This document shows, piece by piece, positions 51,872 to 60,567 of a DNA stretch of 64,000 bases (within the stretch, counting starts at the first letter, position 1; every line of letters begins with the position of its first letter). The stretch spans positions 1-64,000 of the forward strand of contig CAXSAZ010000002.1 of NCBI GenBank assembly GCA_964235485.1. The letters are read 5' to 3'. The stretch is from CAHJXG01 sp964235485 (GTDB lineage Bacteria > Pseudomonadota > Alphaproteobacteria > Acetobacterales > Acetobacteraceae). The notes below the pieces were generated by a model that saw only the letters and a list, made by a program, of their open reading frames with translations, made no database searches and was not told where the DNA came from. The position numbers and the translations under genes are program-made.

Positions 51872-53260
51872 ATGCTTGATGCGCCCCGCCCTTCCGCCGT
51901 GACCACCGCCATCCTGCCCCGCCCGCCGGTGGCGACGCGGGAACGCTCGCAGGTCGAGGCGTTCTTTGTGCTGCGGCGCAACCCGCTGGAGCTATGGGGC
52001 CGCCCAGCCTACGAGCAGGACGTGCTCGGCGGGCGCTTCCTGGGCCGCGAACAATTGATGCTGAACGCGCCCGACGCGATCCGGCATGTGCTGGTGGCGA
52101 ACCACGAGAACTACGGCCGCAACATCGGCGCGCAGCGCGTGCTGCAGCCGCTGCTGGGCCGCGGCCTGTTCCTGGCGGAGGGCACGGCGTGGCGGCACCA
52201 GCGCCGCACCATCGCGCCCGCCATGTCGCCGCGCACCATGCCCGTGCTGGCCCGCCACGTCGTGTCCGCCGTCCGGCATACCGAGGCCGAGCTTGACCGC
52301 TTCCTCGGCCAGCCCGTCGTGCTGATGCCGCATCTGCAGCATTTGGCGCTGCACATCGCGGGGCAGTCGATGTTCTCCCTGGAAATGGCCGGGTTCGGCG
52401 CCGAGTTGCGGGCGCTGCTCATGGAGTACGCCCGGCGCTTCGCCCAGCCCGGCGCGCTCGACCTGCTGCTGCCGATTTCCATCCCTTCGCCGCTCGACAT
52501 CGGCCGCGGCGCGTTCCGGGCGGGATGGCTGCGCTTCATCGACCGGCTGATCGACGCCCGCGCCGAGCAGGCGCCGGCGGAGGGCGGGCCGCGCGACCTG
52601 CTGGACATGCTGTCCGCCGCCCGCGACCCGGCGACCGGCGCCGGCTTCGGCCGCGCGCAGTTGCGGGACGAGGTCGCGACGATGATCCTGGCCGGGCACG
52701 AGACGACGGCGGTGACGCTGTTCTGGGCCTGCTACATCGCCGCCCGGCTGCCGGACCAGCAGGACCGCCTGGCCGCCGAGGCCGCCACGGCCGACTTGTC
52801 AGAGGACGGCGCCGCCGGCGCGTTGCGCGCGCTGCCCGCGATTCGCGCCCACGTGGATGAGGCATTGCGGCTGTATCCGCCGGCGTTCCTGATCGTGCGG
52901 GAAGCGTTGGGGCCGGACGTGATCGCGGGGCGCCGGGTCGCGGCGGGCACGGTGGTCAGCGTGTCGCCCTGGGTGCTGCACCGGCACCGCAAGCTGTGGG
53001 ACGACCCGGACCGCTTCGACGCCGACCGCTTCATGCCGGGCGCCGTGCCGCCGGACCGCTACAGCTACATGCCGTTCGGCGCCGGCCCGCGCATCTGCGT
53101 CGGCGCGCAGTTCGCGCTGACGGAGGCGGTGCTGGTGCTGGCGCGGCTGCTGCGGCGTTTCCGGATCCGGTTCGCCGGGCGCGGCGCGGTGGTGCCGCGC
53201 GGCTTCGTCACGACGCAGCCGGACCGGCCCGTCCATTTCGTCCTGGAACGGCGACTGTAG
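51872..53260 (+). CDS. Cytochrome P450
   Basis: Encodes 462 residues from ATG 51872. I-helix AGHETT (about 274), K-helix EALR, and heme-binding FGAGPRICVGAQ with the ligand Cys near residue 409. It resembles CYP102/CYP4-like bacterial forms in overall layout (long N-terminal part, no signal anchor). No dedicated redox partner gene lies nearby. It is divergent from the Rieske gene, and its last 53 bases overlap the LOV gene on the other strand. Confidence 0.92.
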   Translation: MLDAPRPSAVTTAILPRPPVATRERSQVEAFFVLRRNPLELWGRPAYEQDVLGGRFLGREQLMLNAPDAIRHVLVANHENYGRNIGAQRVLQPLLGRGLFLAEGTAWRHQRRTIAPAMSPRTMPVLARHVVSAVRHTEAELDRFLGQPVVLMPHLQHLALHIAGQSMFSLEMAGFGAELRALLMEYARRFAQPGALDLLLPISIPSPLDIGRGAFRAGWLRFIDRLIDARAEQAPAEGGPRDLLDMLSAARDPATGAGFGRAQLRDEVATMILAGHETTAVTLFWACYIAARLPDQQDRLAAEAATADLSEDGAAGALRALPAIRAHVDEALRLYPPAFLIVREALGPDVIAGRRVAAGTVVSVSPWVLHRHRKLWDDPDRFDADRFMPGAVPPDRYSYMPFGAGPRICVGAQFALTEAVLVLARLLRRFRIRFAGRGAVVPRGFVTTQPDRPVHFVLERRL

Positions 53261-53870
53261 GCGGCAACGGCGGCGCATCCGGCGGCAGCGGCCTGGCTCC
53301 CGGCTCAAGCTCGGTGGTCAGCTCCGCCAGGCGGCGGGCGGAGTGGATGATGTGCTGCAGGGCCGAGCCGGCGTTGGTGAGCATGTGGTCGGTGCTGCCC
53401 AGGATGTCCTGCAACAGGGCGTTGAACTCCGCTTGGACCGCTGGCGACATATGCGCCCGGCCGAACGTGACCTCCCCCAGCCACGCCGGCAAGCCCCCAG
53501 TAATGTCGAGCTGGTTGCCGATGAAATAGCGCAGGTCGCCGTCGGCCCCGAACACGGGCGAGATGAACAGCAAGTTCCAGAACGCGGCACCGTTCTTGCG
53601 GTGGTTCACGATCCACTCGATGCAGCCCTCGCCCGCCTGGACGCAGCGGCCGATGCGGGCGCGGGTGGCCGGGTCGGTGTTGGGTCCTTGCAGGAAACGG
53701 CAGTTGCGGCCGACCAGTTCGATGCGGGGGTAGCCCGACAGGGCCTCGAACGCCGCGTTCACCGCGACCAACGGCAGGTCGGGCAGCCGGGCGTCGCTGA
53801 GCGCCATGGGTTCCGTGCTGTTGGCGACCGCCGCCAGGAGCGCCGTCTCCATCCTGTCCTGCTCAGCCAT
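53208..53870 (-). CDS. Short LOV (PAS) blue-light sensor-like protein
   Basis: Encodes 220 residues from ATG 53870. The photoactive motif GRNCRFLQG has the adduct-forming Cys57; further LOV features are NHRKNGAAFWNLLFISPV and YFIGNQLDIT with the flavin-sensing Gln. Residues about 130-220 are helical with a Pro-rich tail, but no kinase, GGDEF or HTH output domain is seen. It could be a stand-alone LOV protein acting through protein contacts. Confidence 0.88.
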   Translation of the reverse strand: MAEQDRMETALLAAVANSTEPMALSDARLPDLPLVAVNAAFEALSGYPRIELVGRNCRFLQGPNTDPATRARIGRCVQAGEGCIEWIVNHRKNGAAFWNLLFISPVFGADGDLRYFIGNQLDITGGLPAWLGEVTFGRAHMSPAVQAEFNALLQDILGSTDHMLTNAGSALQHIIHSARRLAELTTELEPGARPLPPDAPPLPPTVAVPGRNGRAGPAAS

Positions 53871-53920
53871 ATGTGCCGCCTCCGCTGCCAACCATGCCCC
53901 CGACGCCGGGACAAAGCCAG

Positions 53921-54940
53921 TCAGCCGTGACGGTTGCGCCAAATTTCGATGGCTTGCCCATCAGCCTGTTCGGGCGCCGTGCCCAAGGCGATCAGCCCCA
54001 GGGCCACGGTGGCGACGGCCGTGGCGGCGCCCGGGCCGTCCGCGCCGCGCCAGACGGCGGCAAACTCGGCATCGCCGCCGCTGTTGGGCGATGGCGATGA
54101 GGGCAGGATGGCCTCACCCTGGCCCTGCGCGCGGTCGAACCAATGCGCGGCCACGGCCTTGGCCGGGGTGCGCTCGGCCTCCCCGCCGCCGCCCTTGACG
54201 ACGACCAAGCGGCGGCGGCCCAGCAGGTCCGCGGCCGCGAGGTGCAGCGCGATGTAAGCGGGATGGAACACCCCGTCCACGCCGGCCCGGGCATCGAACG
54301 GGTTGAGCAGCCGCGCCGCCGTGTTGAGCGGCGAGCGCAGGCCGAGCAGGCGCCGCAGGTCCAGCAACGCCTTGAGTTCCGGACTGAGCGCTTCGAGCGG
54401 CAGGTAGGCGAACCCCGTTTCGCCGAGCTGGTCCGCGGCCTCCGCGCGGTCGCGGGCTGGGCGCAAACCGAGCGCCCCCAAGCCTTCCGGAACCGTCGTG
54501 CCGCGGGAGAACTCGTTGGTCCCGTGCATCAGCACCCGATGCCCGGCGCGGGCCAGCGCCAAGGCGGCCAGCAGGAACCAGGGCGCGTCGCGCGTCCGCC
54601 CGGCCCCATACGACGGCCAATCCAGGTCCACCGGGGCCACCCCCGCCGGCAGGCCCGCCCCCATATGCGCCCGGGCGGCATCGACCAGCCCGGCCATCTC
54701 CGCCGGGTCCTCGCCGCGGTAGCGCAGCAGCATCAGGAACGCGCCGACCTGGTGCGGGTCGGCCTCGCCGTCCAGCACGGTGGACAGGGCATCCCGCGCT
54801 TCCTCCCGCGTGAGCGCCCGCGACCGCCCGGGGCCGCGGCCCAGGATGCGGACAAAGGCGGCGAAGCGGTGCTCCTCGGGCGTTGCCGCGGGGTCAGGCC
54901 GCAAGATCGTTCTCGACCGCCGGGGCGCCCGACGCGGCAT
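53921..54940 (-). CDS. TrpD/YbiB-fold phosphoribosyltransferase-like protein
   Basis: Encodes 339 residues if ATG 54940 is used (TTG 54904, just inside the end of cobA, is an alternative). The fold is that of anthranilate phosphoribosyltransferase, but key motifs differ: YGAGRTRDAP in place of GTGGD, and VVKGGGGEAERTP. This matches the YbiB subgroup, thought to bind nucleic acid rather than make tryptophan. It overlaps cobA by 47 bases and is likely in the same operon. Confidence 0.8.
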   Translation of the reverse strand: MPRRAPRRSRTILRPDPAATPEEHRFAAFVRILGRGPGRSRALTREEARDALSTVLDGEADPHQVGAFLMLLRYRGEDPAEMAGLVDAARAHMGAGLPAGVAPVDLDWPSYGAGRTRDAPWFLLAALALARAGHRVLMHGTNEFSRGTTVPEGLGALGLRPARDRAEAADQLGETGFAYLPLEALSPELKALLDLRRLLGLRSPLNTAARLLNPFDARAGVDGVFHPAYIALHLAAADLLGRRRLVVVKGGGGEAERTPAKAVAAHWFDRAQGQGEAILPSSPSPNSGGDAEFAAVWRGADGPGAATAVATVALGLIALGTAPEQADGQAIEIWRNRHG

Positions 54941-55973
54941 CCGCCATGGCGACCACCGCGCCGATCAGCACCAAGGTCGGCCCGTCCAGCCCGGCGGCGG
55001 CGACCGCATCGGCGATGCCGGCGAGCGTGCCGGGCATCCGGCGCTCGTGGGCAAGGGTCGCGTTCTCCACCGCGATGGCCGGCGTGTCGGGCGCCATGCC
55101 GGCGGCCAGCAGCCGCGCCGCCAGCAGCGGCAAGGTGCGGACGCCCATATAGACCGCAAGCGTGCCGCCCGCGCGGGCCAGCGCCGTCCAGTCATGCTCG
55201 GGCAGCCGGTCGTCACTGCCATGCGCCGTGATCAGGTGCAGGCTGCGCGACGCGCCGCGGTGGGTCAGCGGGATGCCGAGCCGGGCCGCGGTCGCCAGCG
55301 CCGCGGTGATGCCGGGCACGACCTCCGTAGGCACGCCGGCGGCGCGCAGGCTTTCCAACTCCTCCCCGCCCCGGCCGAACACGAAGGGGTCGCCGCCCTT
55401 CAAGCGCACGACGTGGCGGCCGGCCTGGGCATGGCGCACGATCAGGGCGTTGATGGCCCCTTGCGCCAAGGCGTGCCGGCCGCAGCGCTTGCCCACGTCG
55501 ATCCGCCGCGCGCCGGGCCGGATCAGCGCCAGCACCTCGGGACCGATCAGCTTGTCGTACATGACAACATCGGCGTCCCGGATCGCCTCCACGGCGCGCA
55601 CCGTCAGCAGGCCCGCGTCGCCCGGCCCGGCGCCGACCAAGGTGGCCCGTCCGGTCCGGGCCGAGGCCTTGGGCAGCGCGCCGACCATGATTCCCCGTGC
55701 CGCCGCCGCTTGGTGGGCCGGCCCGGGCGCTGCGACGCACAGCCGCACGCCGTCGAGGTCGCCCGGGTCGAAAGCCCGGCGATCCAGTTGCAACCGGCCC
55801 TCCGCCGCCAAGGCCAGCGTGCCCGCGTCGGGCGCCGGGTTGACGACGTGCAGCGCCGCGCCTTGGCGCAGCAGGTAATCGGCCGCCGCCTCGTTCCCAC
55901 CCACCAGCAGCACGCGCAAGTCATGGAGGCCGAGCGTGAAGGGTGCTGGGTCAAGCAGCGAATCGGTGGGCAT
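54894..55973 (-). CDS. cobA: Uroporphyrinogen-III C-methyltransferase with shortened siroheme-synthase-like N-domain
   Basis: Encodes 359 residues from ATG 55973 (GTG 55976 alternative; GAGGAG upstream). Residues about 105-345 are the methyltransferase: LVGAGPGDAGLLTVRA, MYDKLIGPEV, KGGDPFVFGRGGEE and VVPGITAALA. It makes precorrin-2 for cobalamin or siroheme. Residues 1-104 start like the CysG NAD-binding domain (DLRVLLVGGNEAAADYLLR) but are too short and lack the dehydrogenase/chelatase core, so siroheme ferrochelation is unlikely. Confidence 0.9.
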   Translation of the reverse strand: MPTDSLLDPAPFTLGLHDLRVLLVGGNEAAADYLLRQGAALHVVNPAPDAGTLALAAEGRLQLDRRAFDPGDLDGVRLCVAAPGPAHQAAAARGIMVGALPKASARTGRATLVGAGPGDAGLLTVRAVEAIRDADVVMYDKLIGPEVLALIRPGARRIDVGKRCGRHALAQGAINALIVRHAQAGRHVVRLKGGDPFVFGRGGEELESLRAAGVPTEVVPGITAALATAARLGIPLTHRGASRSLHLITAHGSDDRLPEHDWTALARAGGTLAVYMGVRTLPLLAARLLAAGMAPDTPAIAVENATLAHERRMPGTLAGIADAVAAAGLDGPTLVLIGAVVAMADAASGAPAVENDLAA

Positions 55974-56005
55974 CACGCAATCTCCTCAGCATAGGCACGC
56001 GGAAG

Positions 56006-56085
56006 CCCCGGCACTGCGGGGTCCACAGCCGCTGCCCGGGCCGTAGATGGGCACGCCGGCCGGTTTCCGCCAGGAACCAGCCGGC
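56006..56085 (-). promoter_or_regulatory. Structured 5' leader of cobA
   Basis: Two hairpins on the cobA strand: arms 56055-56065/56075-56085 (11 pairs with one wobble, 9-base loop) and 56006-56010/56017-56021 (five G-C pairs around a 6-base loop). They lie 33-112 bases ahead of the start. The six-base loop is reminiscent of ANTAR-type leaders, but only one hexaloop is evident. It does not match the cobalamin riboswitch. Confidence 0.4.
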
Positions 56086-56253
56086 ATGGAGTATCCCATC
56101 CGCGATTAGGCAAGCAAAACTCATACCAAGTAGTAGGCTGCACCTTTATGCAACCGTTCCGCGGAGCGTTCCGTTCCTTGCCCAACAAAGCGGCACTTGC
56201 CTGGCAGGCCGACGGGTGGACAGCGGGCGGGACAGCGCGATACAGCACGCGCC

Positions 56254-57528
56254 ATGGCCCGACGCTTGGCATCTCTGCTGGCCGCCCTTTGGCTCACTGG
56301 ATGCAGCGTCGCCCGCTTCGACATCCCCGGCGCTGGCGGCGACGAGGCCGCCTATGCCGACCGGCACCCCTACTACGCCGAGTACTGCGCCCTGTCGCAG
56401 ATCAAGAAGAAGCCCGGCTTCGGCGCGGACATCCGGGGGCAGATCGGCGGGCACGCCGTGTTCTACCTCAACGGCGCTTGCCGGGTCGCCGGCCTGGCCT
56501 ACCCGGTGCTGGAAGTCTGCGACGGAGCGGGCGGCCAGCCGCCGGACGGCGTGGGCCTGAGCATGAACGCGCATTTCGTCAACGCGAAATGGGTGGCGAC
56601 GCCGGGCCGCGAGTTCTTCTTCCACGGCGGCCTGCCGCCGGACGCGCCGGTGACGCGCGAGACCTACGCCCGGGTGCAGGCAGAAGCGAAGCGCCTCCGC
56701 ATCTACGAGGGCATCGTTTTCCACCCCTGGGTGTTCGCCACCGTGCCGCCGGGCTGGGCGGCGGAGGACACGAAGTACGAGGTTTCGGTTGCGACCGACT
56801 ACGCCATCAGCCTCGGACGCGGTCGTTACTGCGCCCGCGTGCCGGTCAGCCGGGCGCAGATGGCGGCCATGGTGGCGTTCCTCAACGAGCAGAACGCGCC
56901 GTATCGCAGCGGGGCGCAGGAGTTCGAGTGGGACGTGTTCACCGACAACTGCATCCACCTGGCGCACAACGCGCTGGCCGTGGCCGGGCTTTGGGCGCCG
57001 TGGCGCATCCACCGCCCGTTCCTGGTCTCGGTGTTCGACTTTCCCACGCCGAAGAACGAGTTCGTCAACCTGATGCGCCGCGCCAACGACCGGCGCTTGC
57101 TGGACCTGGCGCAGGCCTACCGCGACCCGGCTGCCCGGCGCTCGCTGGCCGAGTACGGCCGCCTGCCGGTCGGGCCGGGCGTGCTGGCCGAGTCGCGCGG
57201 GCCGCAGCGGCCGAACAAGGTGTATGACACCGACCTCAAGCTGATCTTCTACGACGCCCCGCCGTTCGGCCCGTACCAGGGCTGGTTCGACGCGATCTTC
57301 AGCGACCCCGCCATGTTGGACATCGACCGGAACGAGGCGGCGTTCGCCGCGGCCTACCGGGACGCCGAAGCCGACCGCCAGCCGCTCGGATGGTGGCAGG
57401 AACGGCCGCCCTACGCGCAAGATCCGGCGTTCCCGGCGTTCTATGACAAATTCTACCAAGCCGTGGCCGAGGAGCGCATACGGTTGCGGGGCATGGGACA
57501 GCAGCGGCCCGCGGCCAGGCTGGACTGA
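56254..57528 (+). CDS. Hypothetical lipoprotein, possible papain-like (LRAT/NlpC-like) enzyme
   Basis: Encodes 424 residues from ATG 56254. Lipobox LTGC gives Cys17. Not recognised as a named family. Two spots suggest a permuted papain-like site: GGHAVFYLNG (His67) and FTDNCIHLAHNAL (Cys233, His235), the latter close to the NCxHF box of LRAT-type proteins. This is an inference. The rest is rich in Trp/Tyr and has FHPWVFATVPPGW and FYDAPPFGPYQGWFD. It lies 99 bases ahead of the acyl carrier protein gene but may be independent. Confidence 0.65.
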   Translation: MARRLASLLAALWLTGCSVARFDIPGAGGDEAAYADRHPYYAEYCALSQIKKKPGFGADIRGQIGGHAVFYLNGACRVAGLAYPVLEVCDGAGGQPPDGVGLSMNAHFVNAKWVATPGREFFFHGGLPPDAPVTRETYARVQAEAKRLRIYEGIVFHPWVFATVPPGWAAEDTKYEVSVATDYAISLGRGRYCARVPVSRAQMAAMVAFLNEQNAPYRSGAQEFEWDVFTDNCIHLAHNALAVAGLWAPWRIHRPFLVSVFDFPTPKNEFVNLMRRANDRRLLDLAQAYRDPAARRSLAEYGRLPVGPGVLAESRGPQRPNKVYDTDLKLIFYDAPPFGPYQGWFDAIFSDPAMLDIDRNEAAFAAAYRDAEADRQPLGWWQERPPYAQDPAFPAFYDKFYQAVAEERIRLRGMGQQRPAARLD

Positions 57529-57627
57529 CGCCTCGCTCGTTGCCCGTCGTTAAGCCTTTACTTCATCCTGGCGCGCCAGGATGTTGCGGCGCGCGGCAAC
57601 ACGGCTATGATCGATACAGGAGCGAAC

Positions 57628-57927
57628 GTGAGCGAACTCAAGGCCGATCCCGTGCTGAACACCCAAAACCAGACCGCATCCGAGCGGGCCGTGGCCGAGC
57701 TGCTGGTCAACGCGCTGCAGCTTGAGGTCGCGGCGGACAGCATCGACCCGGACATGCGGCTGTTCGGGGAGGGCTTGGGCCTGGACTCGATTGACGCGCT
57801 GGAGCTGGCCCTGGCCATCACCCGCGCGTATGGCTTCGAGTTGCGGTCGGATGACGGGCGCAACCACCAGATCTTCGCCTCGCTCCGGAGCCTGACCAGC
57901 CATATCGAGGCCCACCGAACCCGGTAG
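57628..57927 (+). CDS. Acyl carrier protein of an aryl polyene-type cluster
   Basis: Encodes 99 residues from GTG 57628, chosen because AGGAG lies six bases before; ATG 57607 is in frame but has no such site. Phosphopantetheine Ser54 is in GLDSIDALELALAI, and the C-terminal FELRSDDGRNHQIFASL matches the ACPs of aryl polyene clusters. It would carry the growing chain. First gene of the operon that runs to the edge. Confidence 0.9.
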   Translation: MSELKADPVLNTQNQTASERAVAELLVNALQLEVAADSIDPDMRLFGEGLGLDSIDALELALAITRAYGFELRSDDGRNHQIFASLRSLTSHIEAHRTR

Positions 57928-57938
57928 AGGTGGCCCGC

Positions 57939-59288
57939 GTGACGGCCTCCGTGACAAACCCCGACCTCCAGCCGCTAACCGACCGGGCGTCGGATGCGGT
58001 GTTGTTCCACCATGGCGGCCGGCCGGTGACGGCTGCCGCCTTCCTGCATGACGCGCTGACCTTGGCGGGAACGCTGCCGGACGCCGGGCACATGGTCAAC
58101 CTGTGCCGCGACCGCTACGCCTTTGCCGTCGCCTTTGCCGCGGCGCTGCTCCGCCGCCAACCTTGCCTGCTGACGGGAGACCAGTCGGAGGCCGCGCTGG
58201 CGGCGCTGGCTGAGCGGTTCCCCGACGCCTATGCCGCCGCCGAGGACCCCGGCGCCAACCCGCTCCCCACCTGCCTTGTGCGCCCGGTCGGCAAAGCCCC
58301 CGCCACGGCGCCGCAGGTTCCGCCCATCTCCGCGCGCCAGCTTGCCGCGGTCGTGTTCACCTCCGGCAGCACCGGCGCGCCGGTCCCGCACAACAAGCTG
58401 TGGGGCGCGTTGGTCGCCCGCAGCCGGGCCGCAGCCGCCCAGTTCGCGCTCGACGCGGCCTGCCCGAGCACAATCGTCGGCACCGTGCCGCCGCAGCACA
58501 TGTACGGTTTCGAGCTGACGGTGCTGCTGCCGCTTCATGCGCCCGCCGCAAGCTGGTGCGGCCCGGCCTTCTACCCCGGCGACGTGCACGCCGCGCTGTC
58601 CGCCGCGCCGGCCCCGCGGGTCCTGGTCACGACGCCTTTGCAGATCCGCGCCCTGCTGCGCGCCGGCACCGGCCTGCCGCCCTTGCAGGCCGCGATCTCC
58701 GCCACCGCGCTGCTGGACCGTGATCTCGCCGCCGAGGCGGAACGGCGCTGGCAGGCGCCGATGCTGGAAATCTTCGGCGCCACGGAGGTCGGCTCCGTCG
58801 CCAGCCGCCGCACGGTGGACGGCAACGCCTGGGCCGCTTACCCGGGCGTCGCGGTGCAACAGGACGCGGACGCGGCGACGGTCTCGGCGCCCTGGGCCGA
58901 ACCCGTGGCGCTGGCCGACCACCTCGAGGCCCTGGATGCGCGGCGCTTCCGGCTGCTTGGGCGGCGGACCGACCTGGTGAAGCTTGGGGGACGCCGCGCG
59001 TCGCTGTCCGGGCTGAACCGCATCCTTCTCGCGCTGGACGGTGTGGCGGACGGGGTGTTCGTGGTGCCGGGCGACTTGGAGCAGCGCGCCACCGCGCGGC
59101 TCATGGCGGTGGTGGTGGCGCCCCGGCGCAGCCCGGACAGCATCTTGGCGGAGCTGCGCGGCCGGGTCGATCCGCTGTTCCTGCCGCGCCGTGTGGTGTG
59201 CGTGGACGCGCTGCCGCGGAACGAACTCGGCAAGCTGCCCCAGGGGGCGCTGCTGGCGCTGCTGGCCCGGCACGACGTGCCCGCCTGA
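57939..59288 (+). CDS. AMP-dependent acyl/aryl-ACP ligase
   Basis: Encodes 449 residues from GTG 57939 (AGAGGTGG upstream; GTG 57930 is in frame). Adenylation motifs: VFTSGSTGAPVPHNK, TVPPQHMYGFE, and EIFGATEVGSVASRR, and a C-terminal NELGKLPQGAL with the catalytic Lys. Shorter than full CoA ligases, as are the ligases in aryl polyene loci. It probably loads an aryl starter or acyl unit onto the ACP. Confidence 0.85.
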   Translation: MTASVTNPDLQPLTDRASDAVLFHHGGRPVTAAAFLHDALTLAGTLPDAGHMVNLCRDRYAFAVAFAAALLRRQPCLLTGDQSEAALAALAERFPDAYAAAEDPGANPLPTCLVRPVGKAPATAPQVPPISARQLAAVVFTSGSTGAPVPHNKLWGALVARSRAAAAQFALDAACPSTIVGTVPPQHMYGFELTVLLPLHAPAASWCGPAFYPGDVHAALSAAPAPRVLVTTPLQIRALLRAGTGLPPLQAAISATALLDRDLAAEAERRWQAPMLEIFGATEVGSVASRRTVDGNAWAAYPGVAVQQDADAATVSAPWAEPVALADHLEALDARRFRLLGRRTDLVKLGGRRASLSGLNRILLALDGVADGVFVVPGDLEQRATARLMAVVVAPRRSPDSILAELRGRVDPLFLPRRVVCVDALPRNELGKLPQGALLALLARHDVPA

Positions 59289-59587
59289 TGCACCCGGTCG
59301 GCGGGTTCCGCATCCCGGAGGACCACCCGAGCCTGCCGGGCCACTTCCCGGGGCGGCCGGTCGTGCCCGGCGTGGTCCTGCTGGACGCGGCCTTCGCGCT
59401 GATCCTGGCGCAGCGGCCGGGCCGCGGCGTGGTCGGCGTCCCGTCGGTCAAGTTCACCCAGCCGGTGCGGCCCGGGCAGGACGTGCTCGTGTCCTGCGAC
59501 GCCGGCGGCGACCGGATCGCGTTTGCCTGCACGGTCGAGGGACGGCCGGTGCTGCATGGATCGGTTGCGCTGGGCGCCCGGCCATGA
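59288..59587 (+). CDS. FabA/FabZ-like hotdog dehydratase
   Basis: Encodes 99 residues from ATG 59288 (TGATG overlap with the ligase). The catalytic region GHFPGRPVVPGVVLLDA (about 17-33) is the FabZ box with His and the Asp in place of Glu. VKFTQPVRPGQD is the typical strand. It is shorter than FabZ (about 150), as in aryl polyene clusters (ApeI-like). It would dehydrate 3-hydroxyacyl-ACP. Confidence 0.85.
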   Translation: MHPVGGFRIPEDHPSLPGHFPGRPVVPGVVLLDAAFALILAQRPGRGVVGVPSVKFTQPVRPGQDVLVSCDAGGDRIAFACTVEGRPVLHGSVALGARP

Positions 59588-60567
59588 CCCCGGCTGCCGC
59601 CTGGGCTGCGCAGCCGGAGCGGGGCAGCGGGACCCTGCTGCGCGCGGCGCTGTGGTGCACGTTGCGCGCCGGGTGGCCGCTGGGCCGGATGCTGGTGCTG
59701 CCGGTGACGGCGTGGTTCCTCCTGACCTCCGGCCGTGCCCGGGCGGCGTCGCGGGACTACCTGTGTCGCGCGCTCGGCCGTCCAGCCCGGGGGCGCGACG
59801 TGGCGCGGCACTTCCACACCTTCGCCTGCGCCGTGCTGGAACGCGTGTTCCTGCTCGCGGGCCGGCCCCGCGGCTTCCGCATCGACACCGAAGGGCTGGA
59901 GCATTTGGCCGCCATCGTCGCGGGCGGGCGAGGCTGCATCTTGCTCGGCGCGCATCTCGGCAGCTTCGAGGTGCTGCGCGCCGTTGGGGGCGCCTGCCCG
60001 GTGCCGGTTTGGGCGCTGATGTTCCGCCGCAACGCGGGCGCGCTCACCGCGCTGCTGGATCGGCTGGCCCCGGACCTGTGCCGCCGGGTCCTGGAAATCG
60101 GCGACCCCGCCAGCATGATCCGCGCCCATGAGTGCGTGGCGCGCGGCGAGATCGTCGGCATTCTGGCCGACCGCTCGCCGTCCGGGCAGCGCCGGGTCCT
60201 GGCGCCGTTCCTCGGCAGCCCGGCGGCGTTCCCGGCGGGGCCGTTCATCCTTGCCTCCACCCTCGCCGCTCCCGTGCTGCTGTTCCACGGGGTCCGGACG
60301 GGTCCGCGGCGCTACGCCGTGCGGTTCGAGCCGTTCGCCGAGCGCGTCGTGCTGCGCCGGGCCAGCCGGACGGCGGACCTCCATGACTATGCCGCCCGCT
60401 TCGCCGCGGCGCTGGAGCAGGCGTGCCGGGCGCATCCGTTCAATTGGTTCAACTTTTACCCGTTCTGGGAACTGCCTGATGGATCCTCGACTTCTGCCGC
60501 GCCGGAGCTTGCCGGGCTTGCTGGCGCTGCTCGCGCCGTGCGGGGCTTGGGGAGCGGACGCGGCTGA
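59584..60567 (+). CDS. LpxL/HtrB-like lysophospholipid or lipid A acyltransferase
   Basis: Encodes 327 residues. The HX4E active-site box is in GAHLGSFEVLR (His and Glu), followed by LADRSPSG and a C-terminal FNWFNFYPFWELPD. One N-terminal membrane segment (about 30-50). It probably transfers the finished chain or a fatty acid to a lipid. The last 28 codons run over the start of the LolA-like gene, a rather long 89-base overlap. Confidence 0.88.
   Translation: MTPAAAWAAQPERGSGTLLRAALWCTLRAGWPLGRMLVLPVTAWFLLTSGRARAASRDYLCRALGRPARGRDVARHFHTFACAVLERVFLLAGRPRGFRIDTEGLEHLAAIVAGGRGCILLGAHLGSFEVLRAVGGACPVPVWALMFRRNAGALTALLDRLAPDLCRRVLEIGDPASMIRAHECVARGEIVGILADRSPSGQRRVLAPFLGSPAAFPAGPFILASTLAAPVLLFHGVRTGPRRYAVRFEPFAERVVLRRASRTADLHDYAARFAAALEQACRAHPFNWFNFYPFWELPDGSSTSAAPELAGLAGAARAVRGLGSGRG

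Noticed and set aside
55974..56150. A second cobalamin riboswitch before cobA
   Set aside because: No B12 box or other conserved riboswitch element; only generic hairpins.
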